Assembly: GCA_021822115.1 (NCBI GenBank)
Contig: JAJZSA010000009.1
Coordinates: 1 to 52,802 of the forward strand
DNA: 52,802 nt
Reading direction: 5' to 3'
Source: Pseudomonadota bacterium
GTDB taxonomy: Bacteria > Pseudomonadota > Gammaproteobacteria > Burkholderiales > Gallionellaceae
Under the pieces are notes generated by a model, which did not search any database, was not told the DNA's origin, and worked only from the letters and a program-made list of their open reading frames with translations. Position numbers and translations under genes: made by a program. Below are positions 50,300-52,802 of this stretch, piece after piece. Position 1 is the first letter of the stretch. Every line of letters starts with the position of its first letter.

Positions 50300-51612
50300 A
50301 CGCAAGGAAATTCATCGCAGCCAGCTCACGCGAGGCTTTGAAACTGGTACGCATCGAACTGGGTGAGGACGCCGTGATCCTGTCCAACCGCAAGGTGGCG
50401 GAGGGGGTGGAGATCGTCGCCCTGCCGGGTAGCGAGCTGGACAAGCTGCACGAGACGCGCGTGGTCGAGTCGCGCCCAGCCGCGAAGCCGCGCAACGAAG
50501 TGCGCAGCGCACCGCGTGCGGCACGATCCTCTTCGCTGTCCGAGCGCGCCCAGAACCAGGCCACCGTGTTGGGGGCCAAGATCATCGCTGCCCAGGAGCC
50601 GCCGGCCGACGCCCCGGTCAAGCAGGAGGCTGCGCCTGCCGCCGAGCCGATCCGCTTGCCCAACGACAGCGCCGAACAGCAGCGCATCCTGGGCGAACTG
50701 CGCTCCATGCACAAACAGATGCAGGAACAGATGGCGACCCTGGCCTGGGGCAACCTGCAACATCAGCAACCGCGCCATGCCGGCCTGTTGCGCGACATGC
50801 TCAACGTCGGTTTCAGTCCGGCGCTGTCGCGTCGTCTGCTGGAGAAGATGCCGGCCGACGCCGACCTGGGCTGGGTCAAGCGTATCCTGGCGCACAACCT
50901 GCGCGTGGCCGGCATGCAGGAGGACGTGGTCAACCGTGGCGGCGTGTATGCATTGGTCGGCCCCACCGGCGTGGGCAAGACCACCACCACCGCCAAGCTG
51001 GCGGCGCGTGCCGTGGTGCGTTACGGCGCGGACAAGGTGGCCCTGGTCACCACCGACAGCTACCGTGTGGGCGCCTACGAACAACTGCGCATCTACGCCA
51101 AGATCCTCGGCGTCGCGGTGCATGCCGTGCGCGATGCCAACGACCTCAAGCTGACCCTGTCCGGTCTGCGCCACAAGCATCTGGTGCTGATCGACACCAT
51201 GGGCGTCGGCCAGCGCGACAGCCGCGTGGCCGAGCAGAAGGCCATGTTCGACGAGGCCGGCGTCAAGCGCCTGCTGTTGCTCAATGCCACCAGTGCCGGC
51301 GGTACGCTGGAAGACGTAGTCAAGATGTATGGTGGCCGCGATGTGATCGGCTGCATCCCGACCAAGCTGGACGAGGCGGTCACCCTGGGCACCGTGCTCG
51401 ACGTGGTGGCGCGCCACAAACTGGTGATGCATTACATCGCCAGCGGCCAGCGCGTGCCGGAAGACCTGCACGAAGTGAAGATGGACTACCTGCTGCATCG
51501 CACCTTCAAGGAAGTGGGCAAGACTTCCGGCTTCACCCTGCCGGAGCTGGATTTCCCGGCCTTCATGGCAGGCATGGCGAATGCGGCGGCAGGAGGTGCC
51601 TATGCGCTCTGA
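50296..51612 (+). CDS. flhF: Flagellar placement GTPase FlhF
   Basis: The 438-residue protein has a basic N-terminus (MNARKFIAASSREALKLVR) and a Pro/Ala-rich linker. The SRP-type NG domain has the P-loop GPTGVGKTTT (from residue 222), VTTDSYRVGAYEQL, the DTMG motif and TKLDEA. It sets flagellar position and number with FlhG. It overlaps flhA by four bases and flhG by 11. Confidence 0.97.
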   Translation: MNARKFIAASSREALKLVRIELGEDAVILSNRKVAEGVEIVALPGSELDKLHETRVVESRPAAKPRNEVRSAPRAARSSSLSERAQNQATVLGAKIIAAQEPPADAPVKQEAAPAAEPIRLPNDSAEQQRILGELRSMHKQMQEQMATLAWGNLQHQQPRHAGLLRDMLNVGFSPALSRRLLEKMPADADLGWVKRILAHNLRVAGMQEDVVNRGGVYALVGPTGVGKTTTTAKLAARAVVRYGADKVALVTTDSYRVGAYEQLRIYAKILGVAVHAVRDANDLKLTLSGLRHKHLVLIDTMGVGQRDSRVAEQKAMFDEAGVKRLLLLNATSAGGTLEDVVKMYGGRDVIGCIPTKLDEAVTLGTVLDVVARHKLVMHYIASGQRVPEDLHEVKMDYLLHRTFKEVGKTSGFTLPELDFPAFMAGMANAAAGGAYAL

Positions 51613-52519
51613 ACGCGATTTCGGCTTCGGCGACCAGGCCGCCGGCCTGCGCAAGCTGCTGGCGCGCGACAGCGCCCAGGTGATCACCGTGCTGGGCGCG
51701 CGTGACGGTGCCGGTGCGACCAGTCTGGTCACCGGTCTGGCGGCTTTGTTCGCGCATTCCGGCAAGGACGTGCTAGTGCTGGACGAGAACCTGTCCCAGG
51801 ATAACGTGGCCAACACGCTGGCCTTGCGTCCGCGCTACGACCTGCTGCATGTCGCGCGCGGCGACAAGACCTGGCAGGATGTGCTGCTGCAAGGCATGGC
51901 CGGTCCTGGCGTGCTGCCGGTGGCGCGCGCCATGCAGACCTTGCCGCAACTGTCCGAAGTGGAACGCGAGCGTCTGCTCGCTGCGCTGTTGGGCGCGGCG
52001 GCCGGGCGCGATGTGGTGCTGGTGGATGCGGCGCGCGACGGCAATTCCGTGTGCGCCGGGCTGACCGGCGACGAATCCCTGTTGCTGGTGATGAACCCCA
52101 CGGCCAGCGGCATCACCGAGGCCTATGCCCTGCTCAAGAAGATGGCGGTGCACAACGGCCGCCAGGCCTTCGATATCGTGATCAACCGGGTGGGTAATGA
52201 GCGCGATGCCTTGCGCGCCTTCGACAACATGTCTGCCGTGGCCCAGCATCATTTGCAGGTGCGCCTGTCCTACTTGGGCTATATTCCGGTTGATGAGAAG
52301 TTGCAACGTGCGACACAATTGTGCCGCCCCGTGGTCGAGGCTTTCCCGTCGGCGTCCGCCGCCATGGCCATGCGCGAGATCGCCCAAGGCGTGTTGCGCG
52401 GCAGTGCTCGCGCAGTGCCGGCCGAGGACCGTCTCGGCAGCATGATGCAGCGCCTGGTGCGTATGGCTCAGCCGCGCAACGTGCGGCCGCGTCTCGGTAG
52501 TCTGGCAGCGCTGACATGA
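51602..52519 (+). CDS. flhG: FlhG/FleN-like MinD-family protein with degenerate P-loop
   Basis: The 305-residue protein sits in the flhF-flhG-fliA order and keeps the MinD-like fold (DVLVLDENLSQDNVANTL, DVVLVDAARD, IVINRV, LGYIPVDEKL). The P-loop reads GARDGAGATS (32-41): both lysines of the deviant Walker A motif (KGGxGKT) are replaced, by Arg34 and Ala39. It may bind ATP weakly or not at all. FlhG normally limits flagellar number by stimulating FlhF and restraining transcription. A strong AGGAGG lies five bases before the ATG at 51602. Confidence 0.9.
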   Translation: MRSERDFGFGDQAAGLRKLLARDSAQVITVLGARDGAGATSLVTGLAALFAHSGKDVLVLDENLSQDNVANTLALRPRYDLLHVARGDKTWQDVLLQGMAGPGVLPVARAMQTLPQLSEVERERLLAALLGAAAGRDVVLVDAARDGNSVCAGLTGDESLLLVMNPTASGITEAYALLKKMAVHNGRQAFDIVINRVGNERDALRAFDNMSAVAQHHLQVRLSYLGYIPVDEKLQRATQLCRPVVEAFPSASAAMAMREIAQGVLRGSARAVPAEDRLGSMMQRLVRMAQPRNVRPRLGSLAALT

Positions 52520-52596
52520 ACGCGCTCGCCGTGGCTGAGGCGCCGGTGGCGTGCAAGGATGGGCCAGCCACGGGCAACATTGGAAGAGCGAAGAAC

Positions 52597-52802
52597 ATGT
52601 ACACGTCCACCGGACTCAACGACAAGAGCAGGATCCTGCAGGAGCATGCGCCCCTGGTGAAGCGCATCGCGCATCACATGATGCTCAAGCTGCCCGGCAG
52701 CGTGGAGGTGGACGACCTGATCCAGGCCGGCATGCTGGGCCTGCTGGATGCCGCCAACCGTTACGATGAACTGCGCGGCGCGCAGTTCGAGACCTATGCC
52801 GC
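52597..52802 (+). CDS. fliA: Flagellar sigma factor FliA (sigma-28), 5' part only
   Basis: The first 68 codons read MYTSTGLNDKSRILQEHAPL, then a region-2 start including LPGSVEVDDLIQAGMLGLLDA, plainly FliA; the gene runs off the window. MYT is the usual FliA N-terminus and GGAAGAG lies upstream, so 52597 is preferred. An in-frame ATG at 52516 overlapping the flhG stop (ATGA) would add 27 residues and cannot be excluded. FliA drives late flagellar and chemotaxis genes, perhaps including the candidate promoter at 25587. Confidence 0.93.
   Translation, partial: MYTSTGLNDKSRILQEHAPLVKRIAHHMMLKLPGSVEVDDLIQAGMLGLLDAANRYDELRGAQFETYA

Noticed and set aside
52516..52596. Alternative fliA start overlapping the flhG stop
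   Set aside because: It is in frame and possible, but the 27 added residues do not resemble FliA, whose usual N-terminus begins at MYT with its own ribosome site.

Overview
The window reads as an ordinary chromosomal stretch of a motile, respiratory betaproteobacterium. The evidence is an FlhDC flagellar master regulator together with CheZ, FlhF/FlhG and FliA, a sigma-54 type IV pilin promoter, sucCD, and a high-GC, densely packed layout with many ATGA overlaps. A multiheme cytochrome/porin operon and c-type-heme chemoreceptors point towards a neutrophilic iron oxidiser of the Gallionellaceae (Sideroxydans/Gallionella-like). That lineage call is inference from gene content; no 16S rRNA or other marker gene is present.

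Region 1 (1-7.9 kb): two tRNAs (Lys, Thr) with a terminator, then a divergent extracellular-electron-transfer locus. A ferredoxin-NAD(P)H reductase-like flavoprotein (minus strand) faces a plus-strand operon of a membrane cytochrome b-like protein, a 24-CXXCH cytochrome, a 12-heme cytochrome and a TPR/beta-barrel outer-membrane protein. Together they could carry electrons between the cell surface and the quinone/NAD(P) pools. The set resembles the porin-cytochrome complex PCC3 proposed for neutrophilic Fe(II) oxidisers.

Region 2 (7.9-11.2 kb): sucC-sucD, a TerC-family membrane protein and a UspA protein, tightly coupled.

Region 3 (11.3-22.5 kb): a seven-gene signalling operon, with CHASE2-Ser/Thr kinase, PP2C phosphatase, double-FHA protein, metallo-beta-lactamase-fold cyclic-nucleotide phosphodiesterase-like protein, cNMP-binding/rhodanese protein, GAF-GspE/PilB-type ATPase and GAF-HD-GYP protein. 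Two type IV pilin genes follow, the first behind a sigma-54 promoter with an upstream palindrome. My best candidate for an under-described system is here: phosphothreonine, cyclic-nucleotide and c-di-GMP signalling apparently joined to one secretion/pilus-type ATPase.

Region 4 (22.6-40.7 kb): flhDC, motAB and one large chemotaxis block: two heme-binding MCPs, two CheV, CheY, CheZ, CheA, a 4HB-type MCP, a soluble zinc-binding (CZB) MCP, CheR and a receiver-less CheB. A convergent PAS/MCP pair resembling a split Aer (CetB/CetA) follows. No cheW or cheD is in the window.

Region 5 (40.9-52.8 kb): flhB, then a three-gene insert (REC-HD-GYP, di-heme peroxidase, large hybrid histidine kinase), then flhA-flhF-flhG and the 5' end of fliA, which runs off the window.

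No gap between genes exceeds about 220 bases. I saw no insertion sequence, integrase, attachment site, rRNA or CRISPR array.
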